Shown here one piece after another: positions 17,058-26,546 of a stretch of 64,000 nucleotides of DNA. The notes beneath the pieces were generated by a model, which did no database searches, was not told the origin of the DNA, and saw only the letters and a list, made by a program, of their open reading frames with translations. The position numbers were made by a program, and so were the translations under genes. The first letter of the stretch is position 1. Every line of letters begins with the position of its first letter. The stretch is from Flavobacterium segetis (GTDB lineage Bacteria > Bacteroidota > Bacteroidia > Flavobacteriales > Flavobacteriaceae). Location of the stretch: the NCBI RefSeq assembly GCF_900129575.1, contig NZ_FQWE01000006.1:186001-250000 (forward strand), read 5' to 3'.

Positions 17058-18335
17058 CTATTTATGATTATATTTTTTAAATATTACACAACCATTTACA
17101 TCGCCAAAACCAAAACTAGCTTTAGCTAAAATTTGGATATCTTTTTGCACATATTTCTTCGGAATTTTTGACTCATCAATGATACTACTAATTTCTGGAT
17201 GTATATCATCACAATTAATATTTGGGAAAATAAATCCATGATGCAATTGCAAAATAGAGGAGACGCTTTCAATACTTCCTGCGCCAGACAAGCAGTGACC
17301 TACCATTGATTTTAGAGAATTTATATATGGGAAATCTTTCCCTTTTAATCCTAACGCTTCACTCCAATTTTGAATTTCTAAACTATCCTTTGAAGTTGCA
17401 GTTAAATGACCGTTTATTGCATCAATATCATTTGCATTAATTCCAGCATTGGCAATAGCAGCAGTTATACATTTCTGCACGGCAACTGGATTTGGAGCAG
17501 TCATAGTTCCAAGTCCACGTTGCCCACCAGAATTTATGTTTCCTCCTAAAATCTCTGCATAAATCCTAGCACCACGAGCTAAAGCGGTTTCTAAATCTTC
17601 AATTAGTAATGCTCCTGCGCCACTACCCGGAACAAATCCTGATGCAGTTGCGCTCATAGGTCTCGAGCCTTGCTCCGGCGAATCATTATATTTAAAAGTG
17701 CAAACACGCATAGCATCAAATCCACCCCAAATATATGGCCCAGAATCGCTAGTACTTCCTGCTAAGATTCGTTTGGCTTGTCCTGATTTTATCCTATCAT
17801 AAGCCATCATAATACTTTCTGTTCCAGTAGTACATGCAGATGAATTCGTTGTTACTTGGTTTCCTAAACCTAATTTTCCGCCTAAATAAGCACTTACACC
17901 ACTATTCATTGTTTGCGCTACGGCTGTACTTCCTAGACGTCGCGTTTGAAAATCATCAATTTTATAAATGCTTTCGCGAAACTTGTCTATTCCCGAAGTT
18001 CCTGTTCCAAATATGGTCCCGCTTTCCCAATCTGGATTTTGATTATTTTCAACTGTTAAACCCGCATCAATCCAAGCATCGATTCCTGCAATTACTCCAT
18101 ATAAAATCCCCGATGAATTAAAATTACGAAGTTCTAATTCTGAAAAGTATTTTAATGATAATTCCTCTGAAATATTGGGTTTACCTGATATTTGACAAGA
18201 AAATTTAAGTCTCTCGAGTTCTAAATCATGTATAATTCCAGAAATACCATTTTTGATGGCATGAGTAAACGAGTCTAATCCAACTCCATTTGGGGCAACA
18301 ACTCCAAGACCTGTTATTACTACTCTTCTATTCAT
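17058..18335 (-). CDS. Beta-ketoacyl-[ACP] synthase (KAS II-like)
   Basis: This 425-residue condensing enzyme elongates an acyl-ACP with malonyl-ACP. The complete catalytic triad is visible: Cys168 in NSSACTTGTES, His310 in NGHLTATSKD and His347 in MVGHCLSGAG, so it is an active condensing enzyme and not a chain-length factor. The N-terminus RRVVITGLGVVAPNGVG and the GSGAGALLIEDLETALARGA block are canonical. It is 82 bases downstream of the dehydratase gene. It should build the acyl or polyenoyl starter carried by the neighbouring ACP. No partner ketoreductase is in the operon, so a housekeeping FabG must be borrowed. Confidence 0.92.
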   Translation of the reverse strand: MNRRVVITGLGVVAPNGVGLDSFTHAIKNGISGIIHDLELERLKFSCQISGKPNISEELSLKYFSELELRNFNSSGILYGVIAGIDAWIDAGLTVENNQNPDWESGTIFGTGTSGIDKFRESIYKIDDFQTRRLGSTAVAQTMNSGVSAYLGGKLGLGNQVTTNSSACTTGTESIMMAYDRIKSGQAKRILAGSTSDSGPYIWGGFDAMRVCTFKYNDSPEQGSRPMSATASGFVPGSGAGALLIEDLETALARGARIYAEILGGNINSGGQRGLGTMTAPNPVAVQKCITAAIANAGINANDIDAINGHLTATSKDSLEIQNWSEALGLKGKDFPYINSLKSMVGHCLSGAGSIESVSSILQLHHGFIFPNINCDDIHPEISSIIDESKIPKKYVQKDIQILAKASFGFGDVNGCVIFKKYNHK

Positions 18336-18418
18336 AATATGATTTTAATAGACTACAAATTTTAATTTCTTTTAATTATGAAAATAGGATACAATATAAA
18401 TCGTTATTCATCTCTTAA

Positions 18419-18850
18419 TTACCTTATCATTCCTGCAATTATCCCGCTACAAACTGTCTCGCCTTTTTGATTTTTCATGTAAACTTTACATTTTAATTTT
18501 CCAAATCGAAAATAAATTTTTTCAGAAAAAACACTTACTTTTTCATTTGGGAAAACTGGTTTTAAAAAATCTATTTCATTGGAAGTTAGTGCTATTGATG
18601 AATTTTTATTAAATGAATTATTTAATAAAAAAACACCTAAACAGACTACACCTATTTGAGCCATTGTTTCTGTTAAAATAACACCAGGAGTAATAGGATT
18701 GTCCTTGAAATGACCTTTGTAAAAATCATGATTCTCACAATATGTATAGCTACCCTCTACTCCATTTTCATTAATTTGGATGATTTCATCAACAAATAAA
18801 AATGGTTTTGAATACGGTAATTTTGATATAATTTCTTCAGAGGTCATCAA
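18419..18850 (-). CDS. FabZ/FabA-like 3-hydroxyacyl-[ACP] dehydratase
   Basis: The 143-residue hot-dog-fold protein carries the FabZ-type active site GHFKDNPITPGVILTETMAQ with His47 and Glu61 as the dehydrating pair. Flanking segments (LPYSKPFLFVDEI and SNEIDFLKPVFPNEKVS) match FabZ. It removes water from 3-hydroxyacyl-ACP to give a trans-2-enoyl chain. Since the operon has no enoyl reductase, the acyl chain may keep double bonds, as in aryl polyenes, or be reduced by the housekeeping enzyme. It lies between the type III polyketide synthase and the ketosynthase on the same strand. Confidence 0.88.
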   Translation of the reverse strand: MMTSEEIISKLPYSKPFLFVDEIIQINENGVEGSYTYCENHDFYKGHFKDNPITPGVILTETMAQIGVVCLGVFLLNNSFNKNSSIALTSNEIDFLKPVFPNEKVSVFSEKIYFRFGKLKCKVYMKNQKGETVCSGIIAGMIR

Positions 18851-18917
18851 TACTTTATTTATAAATTAAAAAAGATCATTTACAAAAGTTAAATAAACGA
18901 TATTACAATTATCAGTT

Positions 18918-19970
18918 TTAAAATTGTAATAAAACTCTTTGTGCTGAAAATCCTGGACCAAAACTCAGCATTAGACCTTTACTTCCCTTTGCGGGATTAT
19001 TATCCATTATTCGCTCTAAAACGTATAAGACTGTAGCGCTTGACATATTTCCATATAATCGCAATACTTCCTTAGTATCAAATATATTTTTTCCTAAATC
19101 AGAAAATAAATTTTCTACAGTTTGCACAATTTTTTTACCACCAGGATGAAAAATTAAATGATCTACGTCCTCAATTTTCAACTGATTTTTTTCTAAAAAA
19201 GGATGAATAATATCAGGAAAATGAGAGGCAATAGTCTCAGGAACTTCTATATCGAGAACCATTTGTAAACCTGAGTTTGTCAATTTAAAACCCATCATGT
19301 GAATATTGTCATAAAAATGATACATTTCTTCAGCTAAAATTTCAGGTCCTTCATCCGCCTCATGCGATGAAAGTAAGACGCAAGCTGCACCATCACCAAA
19401 AATTGCTGCACTTACTATATTTGCCATTGAAAAATCATCCAACTGAAATGTCGCAGTAGGACTTTCAATCGCTACTACTGCGGCACGTTTCCCGGGATTA
19501 GCCTGCAGAAAATTTTTCGCATAAATAATTCCAGAAATTCCCGCAGCACAACCCATTTCTGTTACAGGAAGTCTTACAATATCTTGGCGTAATTTTAATT
19601 TATTGATTAAGTAAGCATCCAATGACGGAATCATGATTCCAGTACAACTAACTGTAATTATATAGTCCAAGTCATCTGGATTCCAGTTTGCTTTTTCTAG
19701 TGCTTTTTTCAAAACTTGTTCTCCAAGATCAATTACTTCGCGAACATAAATATCATTTCTTTCTTCAAAAGAAGTTTTAGTAAAAACCTCTATTGGATCC
19801 ATTATTGAATACCGTTTATCAACTGCAGCACCTTCAAAAATTTTTTTTACTTTCCTGATAAAACGTTCGTCCTGTCCTTCTAACCAAGCGTCTAAAAAAG
19901 GAATAATCTCCTCAGTTGCTCTTGAATATTTAGGTAACTGTTTAGCTACTGTTTTAATTTTTACGCTCAT
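18918..19970 (-). CDS. Type III polyketide synthase (chalcone/alkylresorcinol synthase-like)
   Basis: The 350-residue enzyme condenses an acyl starter with malonyl-CoA units and cyclises the chain. The triad is complete: Cys141 in TEMGCAAGIS, His275 in FHPGGKKI and Asn308 in LYGNMSSATV. CTGIMIPSLDAYLINKL is the typical block ahead of the Cys. I set the start at 19970 (MSVKIKTVAK), where ATG overlaps the methyltransferase stop as ATGA; an upstream ATG at 19988 would overlap more and looks unlikely. With the methyltransferase and flavoprotein it mirrors the Streptomyces srsABC operon for methylated alkylresorcinols and quinones. The product class is inferred. Confidence 0.93.
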   Translation of the reverse strand: MSVKIKTVAKQLPKYSRATEEIIPFLDAWLEGQDERFIRKVKKIFEGAAVDKRYSIMDPIEVFTKTSFEERNDIYVREVIDLGEQVLKKALEKANWNPDDLDYIITVSCTGIMIPSLDAYLINKLKLRQDIVRLPVTEMGCAAGISGIIYAKNFLQANPGKRAAVVAIESPTATFQLDDFSMANIVSAAIFGDGAACVLLSSHEADEGPEILAEEMYHFYDNIHMMGFKLTNSGLQMVLDIEVPETIASHFPDIIHPFLEKNQLKIEDVDHLIFHPGGKKIVQTVENLFSDLGKNIFDTKEVLRLYGNMSSATVLYVLERIMDNNPAKGSKGLMLSFGPGFSAQRVLLQF

Positions 19971-20677
19971 ATTTTTGAAATTATCCATTGGTATCTAAAG
20001 GCCCATTTCCAATGAATTTTATAATTATTATTTAATCTTTTAGAAAATTCGACTAATTCTTCTTTTTTAAAACCTCTCAAAATTGAAGTTAATCCATCTT
20101 GACGTGACATATCATTCAGCTGAAAAACAAAGCATAACCCTTGAAATAAACGGTAAGCAACAGCACTTCGATGTAAATCATTAATAACAATTCCCATAGT
20201 AGCATTTGAATAAAACACTTTCAATAGATGGTTAATTTGTTCATCCTTAAAATGATGTAAAGTCAATGTGCACAATACAATATCGTATTTTAATTCTTGA
20301 AATGATTCACAAAAAATATCTTGACATAAATAAGAGATATTGAGATATTTTTGCGAAAGCTGTTTGGCATGAGATATTGTAAAATTATTAGCATCTATAC
20401 CAATCAACTTGAATTTTAAGTTTTTTCCTAAAGCATATTCAGCTATTGTTCGCAGCATGTCACCATTGCCACAACCTACATCTACTATAGTAATTTCTTT
20501 ATCTCTATTTTTAGATTGAAGTAATTCTTTTACTCCTTGTAGTGTTAACTTATTGCCTCCTAGAAGTTGATTGATCTTTGCAATTTTATCTAGAGCATCT
20601 CTAAGGACTTCTCCTTCCATATCAAAATCGTCCATTATTTCAGGATCGTCAGTTCTATATTTAGTATTCAATACCAT
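19967..20677 (-). CDS. SAM-dependent class I methyltransferase
   Basis: The 236-residue protein has motif I VDVGCGNGDML (about residues 65-75), the acidic strand KFKLIGIDANN, and IVLCTLTLHHF as the post-II motif; the GxGxG loop binds S-adenosylmethionine. A C-terminal hydrophobic helix (YRLFQGLCFVFQL) suggests contact with a membrane or lipid substrate. It directly follows the FAD oxidoreductase gene (stop and start abut) and overlaps the polyketide synthase start by four bases. By analogy with SrsB it probably methylates the resorcinol ring or a hydroxyl. The regiochemistry is not predictable. Confidence 0.88.
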   Translation of the reverse strand: MVLNTKYRTDDPEIMDDFDMEGEVLRDALDKIAKINQLLGGNKLTLQGVKELLQSKNRDKEITIVDVGCGNGDMLRTIAEYALGKNLKFKLIGIDANNFTISHAKQLSQKYLNISYLCQDIFCESFQELKYDIVLCTLTLHHFKDEQINHLLKVFYSNATMGIVINDLHRSAVAYRLFQGLCFVFQLNDMSRQDGLTSILRGFKKEELVEFSKRLNNNYKIHWKWAFRYQWIISKI

Positions 20678-21808
20678 TTAATAATTAAGGGTTATTGGTT
20701 TTCCGTGAGTTTTTTTAATTATTAATGGCAGCAATAATGGAAAAGCGATTAATATACGCATTAGTATCGAAGATAGTTTCGGTTTTTGTAATATACTTGA
20801 CAGCAAACGTCCCATTTTTAAACGAAGTTCAAAATTAAAATTCCATTGTTCAATATACTTATTTTCTAATTCATTTCTTGTTTTAATTTGGTCATTATAA
20901 TATTGAATTACTAATTCAGAGACAATTTTAGCACTGTGAATAGCCATTGCCATTCCATTTCCGCACAAGGGATGAATTAAACCAGCAGTGTCACCAATCA
21001 TCAAAATGTGATTTTCTACCGCTTGTTTTTTTTCGAATGAGACTTGGCTTATCGTTAATGGCTTTTGAAAAAGCAGTTTAGAATGTGAAAAAACTGATTT
21101 TAAGTGTGGATTTTTAAAAACTACATTCTCCTGATAATCATCAATATTCTTATATTTTTTAAAAGTTTTATAATCAGCGAGGTAACAAATATTTATAGTA
21201 TCATTTTCTACTTTAGAAACGCCGCAATAGCCACCCTTAAAATTATGTAAACCAACTAAATCTTTTGGGAAATTTCCAGAATAATGCGCTTTTACTGCTA
21301 ACCAGTGAGATTGTTTCTGCATAAAAGTACGTGATAATTGTTGATCAATATTAGATCTTTTCCCAAAGGCTCCGATTACAATTTTTGAATCGTGAACATT
21401 ATTATTAGATGTGGTTATGGTAAATATATCGTTTTTAAATATTATAGATTCGACGGTATCTTTAATTATTGTGCAGCCGTTTTCTACTGCCTTTTTAAAT
21501 AAATATTGATCTAATGTGTAACGACTTATTCCAAAACCGCCTAGCGGTAAGGTGCTTTCAATAATTTTACCTGATACTGTAGAGAATTCCATGTCTGTGA
21601 TTGCAGTAGGATGCAGATCAGAAATTTTTAAATCTAAAAATGATAGATAAGGAAGGACTTCATTAGAAATATATTCACCACAAACTTTATGTTTAGGGTA
21701 CTCGTTTTTTTCTATTAGAACAATCTTTAATCCCATTTTTGATAAATGTATAGCGGTCGTCAATCCCGCTAAACCGCCACCTACTATAATTACAGATTTC
21801 TTAGTCAT
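20678..21808 (-). CDS. FAD-dependent oxidoreductase (aromatic hydroxylase / geranylgeranyl-reductase-like)
   Basis: The 376-residue flavoprotein has the dinucleotide-binding motif VIIVGGGLAGLTTAIHLS at the N-terminus, PKHKVCGEYISNEVLPYL as typical of the geranylgeranyl-reductase/halogenase-like group, and LMIGDTAGLIHPLCGNGMAM as the second FAD motif. I use the ATG at 21808 (MTKKSVII), since the upstream in-frame ATG at 21838 adds ten residues outside the fold. It is the first gene of the phenolic-lipid operon. By analogy with SrsC it may hydroxylate the resorcinol ring to a quinol or quinone; reduction of an isoprenoid or polyene chain is the alternative. Confidence 0.88.
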   Translation of the reverse strand: MTKKSVIIVGGGLAGLTTAIHLSKMGLKIVLIEKNEYPKHKVCGEYISNEVLPYLSFLDLKISDLHPTAITDMEFSTVSGKIIESTLPLGGFGISRYTLDQYLFKKAVENGCTIIKDTVESIIFKNDIFTITTSNNNVHDSKIVIGAFGKRSNIDQQLSRTFMQKQSHWLAVKAHYSGNFPKDLVGLHNFKGGYCGVSKVENDTINICYLADYKTFKKYKNIDDYQENVVFKNPHLKSVFSHSKLLFQKPLTISQVSFEKKQAVENHILMIGDTAGLIHPLCGNGMAMAIHSAKIVSELVIQYYNDQIKTRNELENKYIEQWNFNFELRLKMGRLLSSILQKPKLSSILMRILIAFPLLLPLIIKKTHGKPITLNY

Positions 21809-21872
21809 TGTGGTAAATTTAATAATTAAGTTTAACAATGACTTTCAAAATTGAATAAATTTTTTGTAAAAT

Positions 21873-21904
21873 TTTTGTAGTAAAAATATAAATTGTTAGT
21901 TTTG
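21873..21904 (+). promoter_or_regulatory. Bacteroidota-type promoter for the YhhN-like gene
   Basis: TTTTG (21873-21877), 19 bases, then TAGTTTTG (21897-21904) fit the consensus. The ATG at 21913 follows closely, so the transcript would be almost leaderless or the true start lies further in. Confidence 0.4.
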
Positions 21905-21912
21905 TTTGAAGT

Positions 21913-22635
21913 ATGGAAAATTTTATCAAACAGAACACATTGTTATTATTACCAATTTTTTTATTGGTGATTTATTTTTGTGCTGGAGTTTTTTATAATC
22001 CTGCTTATGTCATCTATATCAAACCATTGATTATTCCGTCGTTCCTTGTTTACGCTGTAAAAAGTAACATAACAAATTTATCAAAAAATTATTTTCTTTT
22101 TGTTTTCTTTTTCTTCCTACAAGAGATCTTACTCTTATTTTGGCAAGATTCACTTCAATTTTTTAGGGCAGCCCTAATCGCATCTTTTTGTTGTTACATC
22201 GCATTAATACTTTTGGGTTATAAGTCAATTAAAAATAAAGAAATTCAAATTTTTCCCAGTGGTTACACGCTTTTTATTCTGGGTTTAAATTGTGTTTTTT
22301 TAGTAGCAATTATTTTTATATTAGCTTCTGCAATAAGTGATGAGTTCCTAAATATCATTATAATTTTTAATGCAATAACCGCAATACTACTTGGTGCTAC
22401 AGCTGTTACTTATTTAGGAAAATATGGTGATAGCAAAGCATATTACTTTTTTTTCGGGGCTTTTGCATTGATTTTTAATGATGTTTTTGCAGCCGTTGCT
22501 ACCTATTTTGTTCAAAATATTTTTTTAAATGCATTAGATAGAATTTTACATTTTACTTCATTTTATTTGATTTACCTATTTATGATAAGCACTAAAAAAA
22601 AGGTTGAAAATCATACTATTGATCTCCAACCTTAA
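21913..22635 (+). CDS. YhhN/TMEM86-like lysoplasmalogenase family membrane protein
   Basis: The 240-residue protein is almost entirely hydrophobic, with seven to eight predicted membrane helices. The motifs YIKPLIIPSFLVYAV near the N-terminus and FFGAFALIFNDVFAAVA in the C-terminal half match the YhhN family, where the conserved Asp residues belong to a proposed active site for cleaving or making vinyl ether lipids (lysoplasmalogenase). It diverges from the phenolic-lipid operon across about 100 bases, so they may share regulation, and its 3' end contains the terminator stem of the convergent acs gene. The family assignment is fair; the activity is not tested. Confidence 0.7.
   Translation: MENFIKQNTLLLLPIFLLVIYFCAGVFYNPAYVIYIKPLIIPSFLVYAVKSNITNLSKNYFLFVFFFFLQEILLLFWQDSLQFFRAALIASFCCYIALILLGYKSIKNKEIQIFPSGYTLFILGLNCVFLVAIIFILASAISDEFLNIIIIFNAITAILLGATAVTYLGKYGDSKAYYFFFGAFALIFNDVFAAVATYFVQNIFLNALDRILHFTSFYLIYLFMISTKKKVENHTIDLQP
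22594..22633 (-). terminator. Terminator of acs, overlapping the end of the YhhN-like gene
   Basis: AAGGTTG (22600-22606) pairs with CAACCTT (22627-22633). On the minus strand the second arm is followed by T7. It lies 20 bases past the acs stop, inside the last codons of the convergent gene. Confidence 0.65.
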
Positions 22636-22652
22636 AAATTTAAAATAATATA

Positions 22653-24560
22653 CTATACTTTATTATCTTTTATATCGTCAACAATTTCTGGATTTATAAG
22701 AGTAGAAATATCTCCAAAACTTGAATAATCTCCATCCGCTATTTTACGTAAAATTCTACGCATTATTTTACCAGAGCGTGTTTTAGGTAAACCAGACACA
22801 AATTGAATTTTATCTAATTTTGCTATTGGTCCAATATGATTTGAAATTTGCTGATTAATTTCTTTCTTCAAATTTTCTTTGTCGCGGTATTCTCCTGATT
22901 CTTTTAAAATAACAAAACCGTACAATGCATTCCCTTTAACATCATGCTGAAATCCAACAATAGCTGACTCGGCAACAGCAGGATGTTCATTAATTGCATC
23001 TTCAATTGGTGCAGTTCCTAAATTATGACCAGAAACAATCACTACATCATCAACGCGTCCTGTAATTCTATAATAACCTACCTCATCTCTCAAAGCACCA
23101 TCGCCTGTAAAGTATTTTCCCGGAAATGTTGAGAAATAGGTATCCTTATATCTTTGATGATCACCCCAAATAGTTCTAGCAATTCCGGGCCACGGAAATT
23201 TAATACAAAGACTACCATTTACTTGATTTCCCTCTATTTCATTACGTTTTTCATCCATTAGGACTGGCTGAATACCTGGTAATGGTAATGACGCATAAGT
23301 AGGTTTAGTAGGAGTTACAAATGCAATTGGAGAAATCATTATCCCGCCAGTCTCGGTTTGCCACCACGTATCAACAACAGGACATCTTTTAGCTCCTACA
23401 TGATCATTGTACCAGTGCCATGCTTCCTCATTTATCGGTTCACCTACAGAGCCGATTACTTTTAGGGAATTCAACTCGTATTTTTGAACGTATTCCAAAT
23501 TTTCTTTTGCCAAAGCTCTAATAGCTGTTGGAGCAGTGTAAAATTGAGTAATTTTATGTTTTTCAATGGTTTCCCAAAAGCGACTAAAATCCGGATATGA
23601 AGGCACTCCTTCGAAAATTACCGTAGTAGCTCCATTCAGTAATGGACCATATAAAATATAGGAATGTCCAGTAATCCAACCAATATCAGCAGTACACCAA
23701 AAAATATCGTTTTCTTCATAATTAAAAACATTTTTAAAAGTGTAGGCAGTATAAACCATATAACCAGCTGTTGTATGAACCATACCTTTAGGTTTTCCAG
23801 TTGAGCCCGAGGTATATAATATAAATAGCGGATCTTCAGCATCCATTATTTCAGCAACATTATTATCACTTGCTGCGTCTAAAAGGGGCTGCAACCATTG
23901 GTCACGTCCCTCTTTTATAACTATCTCTGAATGAATACGCTTGACTACTAAAACATTTTCTACAGAAGAACATTTTTCTAATGCTTCATCAATAATGCCC
24001 TTTAAATCTATTGTTTTATTACCTCTATATCCACCGTCAGAGGTTATAACCATTTTGCATTCGCTATCGTTAATCCTGCTAGCCACAGCAGCAGCAGAGA
24101 ATCCTGCAAACACAACCGAGTGAATAGCTCCTATGCGTGCACAGGCTAATGTTGCAATTGCTAATTCAGGGATCATTGGCAAATAAATACAAACACGATC
24201 TCCCTTTTTTATACCTTGTTCACGCAACACATTAGCCATTTTACACACACGCTGATGCAATTCAATATAGGTGATGTGTAGTGCATTTTCTGATGGATCG
24301 TTAGGTTCAAATATTATAGCGGTTTTATCACCTCTTTTAGCTAGATGTCTATCAATACAATTTTTTACAATATTAACTTTCGCCCCTTCAAACCATTTGA
24401 TATCAGCTTCAACCATATCAAAATCGACAACTTTATCCCATTGTTGATACCATGTGAAATTTTCTTCTGCTATTTTTCCCCAAAATTTTCTTGGTTCACG
24501 AACTGATTTATTGTAGTGTTTAAAATATTGTTCTAAATTTTCAATTTTGTAATAGCTCAT
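22653..24560 (-). CDS. acs: Acetyl-CoA synthetase (acetate--CoA ligase)
   Basis: The 635-residue enzyme makes acetyl-CoA from acetate, ATP and CoA through an acetyl-adenylate. The adenylate-forming signature YTSGSTGKPKGM, the motif DTWWQTETGG, YFTGDGALRDEVGYYRITGR and the C-terminal catalytic lysine motif LPKTRSGKIMRR are all intact; in homologues that Lys is the acetylation switch. The N-terminal block WYQQWDKVVDFD and the length are those of true Acs and not propionyl-CoA synthetase. It stands alone, with its own terminator at 22594 and a 437-base gap separating it from ilvC. Confidence 0.95.
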   Translation of the reverse strand: MSYYKIENLEQYFKHYNKSVREPRKFWGKIAEENFTWYQQWDKVVDFDMVEADIKWFEGAKVNIVKNCIDRHLAKRGDKTAIIFEPNDPSENALHITYIELHQRVCKMANVLREQGIKKGDRVCIYLPMIPELAIATLACARIGAIHSVVFAGFSAAAVASRINDSECKMVITSDGGYRGNKTIDLKGIIDEALEKCSSVENVLVVKRIHSEIVIKEGRDQWLQPLLDAASDNNVAEIMDAEDPLFILYTSGSTGKPKGMVHTTAGYMVYTAYTFKNVFNYEENDIFWCTADIGWITGHSYILYGPLLNGATTVIFEGVPSYPDFSRFWETIEKHKITQFYTAPTAIRALAKENLEYVQKYELNSLKVIGSVGEPINEEAWHWYNDHVGAKRCPVVDTWWQTETGGIMISPIAFVTPTKPTYASLPLPGIQPVLMDEKRNEIEGNQVNGSLCIKFPWPGIARTIWGDHQRYKDTYFSTFPGKYFTGDGALRDEVGYYRITGRVDDVVIVSGHNLGTAPIEDAINEHPAVAESAIVGFQHDVKGNALYGFVILKESGEYRDKENLKKEINQQISNHIGPIAKLDKIQFVSGLPKTRSGKIMRRILRKIADGDYSSFGDISTLINPEIVDDIKDNKV

Positions 24561-24708
24561 GTTTTATTTTTTTATAAAAGTATTAAATCTCTGGCACTTG
24601 TTAAAATTATTTTTATGATAAATAGCAATCAAATAAAGAGAATTATTATAATTACGAACCTTTTATTTGATATATATTTAAAAAGTGATGCTTTTAGACT
24701 CAAATTTA

Positions 24709-24748
24709 AAAAAATAAAAAAACGTGAAAAAATACTTCCTTCACGTTT
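24709..24748 (-). terminator. Rho-independent terminator of the leu-ilv operon
   Basis: AAACGTGAA (24720-24728) pairs with TTCACGTTT (24740-24748); on the minus strand the stem is followed by a T-rich run through 24709. It lies 250 bases past the ilvC stop, leaving a long untranslated 3' end. Confidence 0.75.
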
Positions 24749-24847
24749 AGTCCGATAAATCTATTTATGCTATTGATATAATAATTTTATTAATTTTTAA
24801 CAAACTAAAATATTTTAAGCGATCATAATCTAAGTTGTAAGGGATTA

Positions 24848-24879
24848 ATTCACTTAACTTCAACAGAAGTTAAGTGAAT
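24848..24879. other. 14-bp perfect hairpin in the 3' region of ilvC
   Basis: ATTCACTTAACTTC and GAAGTTAAGTGAAT flank an AACA tetraloop (AACA or TGTT depending on strand). There is no T run on either side, so it is not a simple terminator. It lies between the ilvC stop and the terminator. Confidence 0.6.
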
Positions 24880-24997
24880 GTAATAGCATCAATTTCATTT
24901 GATTAAAGATTTAACTAATTCAAATTATTATGGTTCAAAATGATAGATGCCTAATCCCAATAAACTTTTAATATTCACTTAATCACGTATTATTATA

Positions 24998-26467
24998 TTA
25001 TCCAATTTTTTTCATTGTAGTCATCGATTCTCTTAACCATTCTCCAACCTCTTCAATTGGGTGTTGACGAATACTTTTATTAACAGCAATTAAAACGACA
25101 TTATCAATGGCATTAGATGTTGAAAATGGTTTTCCTATAACATTAGTCTCCACTGTTTTCATAAAATCAGCTAACAATGGTTTACAGGCATGATCAAATA
25201 AATAACAACCATATTCGGCTGTGTCTGATATGATTCTATTCATTTCATACAGCTTTTTTCGAGCTACTGTGTTTGCAATCAAAGGTAATTCGTGTAATGA
25301 TTCATAATAAGCTGATTCTTCAATAATACCTGTTTCAGACATTGTTTCAAAAGCCAGCTCCACTCCTGACTTTACCATTGCTATCATTAAAACACCATTG
25401 TCAAAATATTCTTGCTCCGAAATATTTACATTGGTAGGAGCTGTTTTCTCAAATTTAGTTTCGGCTGTTGCAGCCCTCCAAGTAAGTAAATTAACATCGT
25501 CATTCGCCCAATCGATCATCATATTTTTTGAAAATTCACCGGAAATAATGTCATCCATATGTTTTTGAAATAAAGGACGCATAATGACTTTTAATTCGTC
25601 TGATAGTCTGTAAGCTTCAATTTTTGCGGGATTTGACAAACGATCCATCATGTTTGTAATACCACCATGTTTCAATGCTTCGGTAATTGTTTCCCAGCCG
25701 TATTGAATCAATTTAGAAGCATAACTTGGTTCAATTCCGTTTTCAACCATTTTATCAAAACATAAAATAGAACCAGTTTGTAACATACCACATAATATGG
25801 TTTGTTCACCCATTAAATCCGATTTCACTTCTGCTACAAACGAGGAGTTTAAAACGCCTGCTTTATGACCACCGGTTGCAACTGCGTATGCTTTTGCTTG
25901 TTCAAAACCTTCGCCATTTGGATTGTTTTCTGGATGTACCGCAATTAACGTTGGAACGCCAAAACCTCTTTTAAACTCTTCCCTTACCTCTGATCCTGGA
26001 CATTTTGGCGCGCACATAATAACGGTAATATCTTTCCTAATTTGCATACCCTCTTCAACAATATTAAATCCATGAGAATAAGCTAACGTTGAACCTTTTT
26101 TCATTAAAGGCATTATTGCGGTAACTACTGCAGTATGCTGTTTATCAGGCGTTAAATTGCATACTAAATCAGCAGTTGGAATTAATTCTTCATAGGTTCC
26201 CACCGTAAAACCATTATCAAATGCATTGTTGAACGAAGCTCTTTTTTGAGATATTGCATCAGCACGCAAAGCATAAGAAATATCTAAGCCAGAATCTCTC
26301 ATGTTCAATCCTTGATTTAAACCTTGAGCACCGCAGCCCACTATAACGACTTTTTTACCTTGTAGCACTTTAGTTCCATTGGCAAATTCAGATTGATTCA
26401 TGAATTTGCAAACCCCTAACTGTTCTAATTGTAATCTGAGTGGTAATGAATTGAAATAATTTGCCAT
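24998..26467 (-). CDS. ilvC: Ketol-acid reductoisomerase, class II (long form)
   Basis: The 489-residue enzyme converts acetolactate or acetohydroxybutyrate to the dihydroxy-acids of valine and isoleucine synthesis using NADPH and Mg2+. The Rossmann motif [36 protein letters not shown], and the duplicated C-terminal helical domain that makes the class II form about 490 residues (class I is about 330) are visible. The block [15 protein letters not shown] carries metal-binding Glu residues. The N-terminus [16 protein letters not shown] is typical of class II. It is the last gene of the leu-ilv operon, 79 bases after ilvN, with a long 3' untranslated end. Confidence 0.96.
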   Translation of the reverse strand: MANYFNSLPLRLQLEQLGVCKFMNQSEFANGTKVLQGKKVVIVGCGAQGLNQGLNMRDSGLDISYALRADAISQKRASFNNAFDNGFTVGTYEELIPTADLVCNLTPDKQHTAVVTAIMPLMKKGSTLAYSHGFNIVEEGMQIRKDITVIMCAPKCPGSEVREEFKRGFGVPTLIAVHPENNPNGEGFEQAKAYAVATGGHKAGVLNSSFVAEVKSDLMGEQTILCGMLQTGSILCFDKMVENGIEPSYASKLIQYGWETITEALKHGGITNMMDRLSNPAKIEAYRLSDELKVIMRPLFQKHMDDIISGEFSKNMMIDWANDDVNLLTWRAATAETKFEKTAPTNVNISEQEYFDNGVLMIAMVKSGVELAFETMSETGIIEESAYYESLHELPLIANTVARKKLYEMNRIISDTAEYGCYLFDHACKPLLADFMKTVETNVIGKPFSTSNAIDNVVLIAVNKSIRQHPIEEVGEWLRESMTTMKKIG

Positions 26468-26546
26468 TTTAAGTTTTTATTTATTTTTTAATTTATTGTA
26501 AGTTGTGTTGCTTCAGCATATCGCAGACGTTGCGAGCTTATCTATT

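Larger units (their letters stand above)
24561..24997. other. Gap between ilvC and acs, containing the operon 3' end
   Basis: I find no protein gene. Two hairpins lie here (24720-24748 and 24848-24879, listed separately). The acs promoter must be in the left part, but no clean TAnnTTTG box is visible on the minus strand. Confidence 0.5.

Noticed and set aside
18336..18418. Possible terminator or promoter between the dehydratase and ketosynthase genes
   Set aside because: No stem with a T run and no TAnnTTTG box; the spacing suits one operon.
23636..23842. Minus-strand 68-residue frame within acs
   Set aside because: It is another frame of the adenylate-forming motif region; acs is complete in its own frame.
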